A stretch of DNA of 64,000 nucleotides from Myotis daubentonii (lineage: Eukaryota; Chordata; Mammalia; Chiroptera; Vespertilionidae): assembly GCF_963259705.1 (NCBI RefSeq), contig NC_081847.1:72313754-72377753 (forward strand), in the 5' to 3' direction. The notes beneath the pieces were generated by a model. It did not search any database. It was given only the letters and a program-made list of their open reading frames with translations, and was not told the origin of the DNA. A program made the translations under genes and the position numbers. Position 1 is the stretch's first letter. Every line of letters begins with the position of its first letter. Positions 63,701-64,000 of the stretch are shown piece by piece.

Positions 63701-64000
63701 CTTGCCCCAGTGACCTATTGCTTCATAATTAACCACCTGAAACTCAGGAAATAAGACAACAATGCTTTCTTTTTTCTCCCTCATGTGGTGAACCGTGACA
63801 GAGCTCAGCTTGGTGGCTCCATGTTTGGGGTCCCTCATGTGATTGCTCCCAACAGTAGCTGGCGCCATCTTTAAAGCTTCTCCACTTGCAAGTCTGGTGG
63901 CTCTGGCTGGCTGTCCCCTGGGGCCTCAGCTGGTGCTGCTGGCTGGAACACCTAACTGTGGCCTCACCATGTGCTTCCTCACAGCATGGCTCTGGGCTCC
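63701..64000 (-). mobile_element. MaLR LTR (MLT1-like), cut by the window edge
   Basis: 'gacctattgcttcataatta accacctgaaactcagg', 'agctcagcttggtggctcca', 'gggtccctcatgtgattgct cccaacagtagctggc', 'gcctcaccatgtgcttcctc' is a reverse-complemented MLT1-type LTR that continues beyond 64000. Confidence 0.75.

Overview
This window is nuclear DNA from a mammal, almost certainly a vespertilionid bat (Myotis/Eptesicus/Pipistrellus group). Three kinds of evidence agree. (1) Rolling-circle Helitron copies with CTAG at one end, a GTGCAC-type hairpin beside it and a TC end, inserted between A and T; among mammals such elements are known essentially from vespertilionid bats. (2) Many Ves-type tRNA-derived SINEs. 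(3) Short non-autonomous hAT elements with 8-bp target duplications, and a mariner-type MITE. Beneath these lies the usual placental set: MIR, L2, old L1, MER5/MER20-type hAT relics and MaLR (MLT1/MST-like) LTRs.

I find no protein-coding gene, RNA gene, CRISPR array or bacterial-type operon that I can support. Every open frame is short (273 codons at most). The longest ones are explained by a minisatellite, by microsatellites, by LTR or L1 sequence, or are unremarkable random frames. The window is best read as intergenic or deep-intronic DNA. Isolated small exons cannot be excluded by eye.

Layout. 1-4.4 kb: mostly unrecognised sequence with one MIR. 4.4-6.4 kb: MIR, then a decayed plus-strand L1. 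7-12.3 kb: (TG)n, MIRs, a tiny SINE-head insertion, L2, a truncated hAT and a Tigger (pogo-like) relic. 13-19.4 kb: L1, MIR, L2, the first Helitron (15539-15940), a possible regulatory block (17.99-18.31 kb), a TG/GA tract and an MLT1 end. 20-25.7 kb: L2, hAT relics, an LTR with repeats near its upstream end, L1, a Ves SINE and a young L1 end. 26-30.3 kb: a mini-Helitron, L2, MER5A-like, an L1 tail, then two abutting Helitrons, one carrying a 47-bp minisatellite. 31-33.7 kb: Ves, an intact-ended hAT, MLT1 and a solo LTR with a 6-bp duplication. 35-40 kb: Ves, a 78-bp duplication flanking another Helitron, and an MLT1 split by a Ves SINE. 40-50.9 kb: L1 remnants (one with an inverted duplication), Ves, MaLR LTRs, a second intact-ended hAT, MER5A pairs and a nested L1. 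51-58.8 kb: L2/MIR, a three-level nest (L1 > mariner MITE > Ves), an MLT-type LTR, Ves, MER20 and an RTE-like tail. 59-64 kb: L1 with a (TA)n tract, unique sequence with a candidate conserved block, Ves, L1, L2 and MLT1.

The elements form clear age layers. Decayed L2/MIR/L1/MaLR are interrupted by bat-lineage SINEs, Helitrons, hATs and LTRs that keep intact ends and target duplications. Family names come from recognition by eye without a library search. Boundaries without a stated target duplication are approximate to tens of bases.
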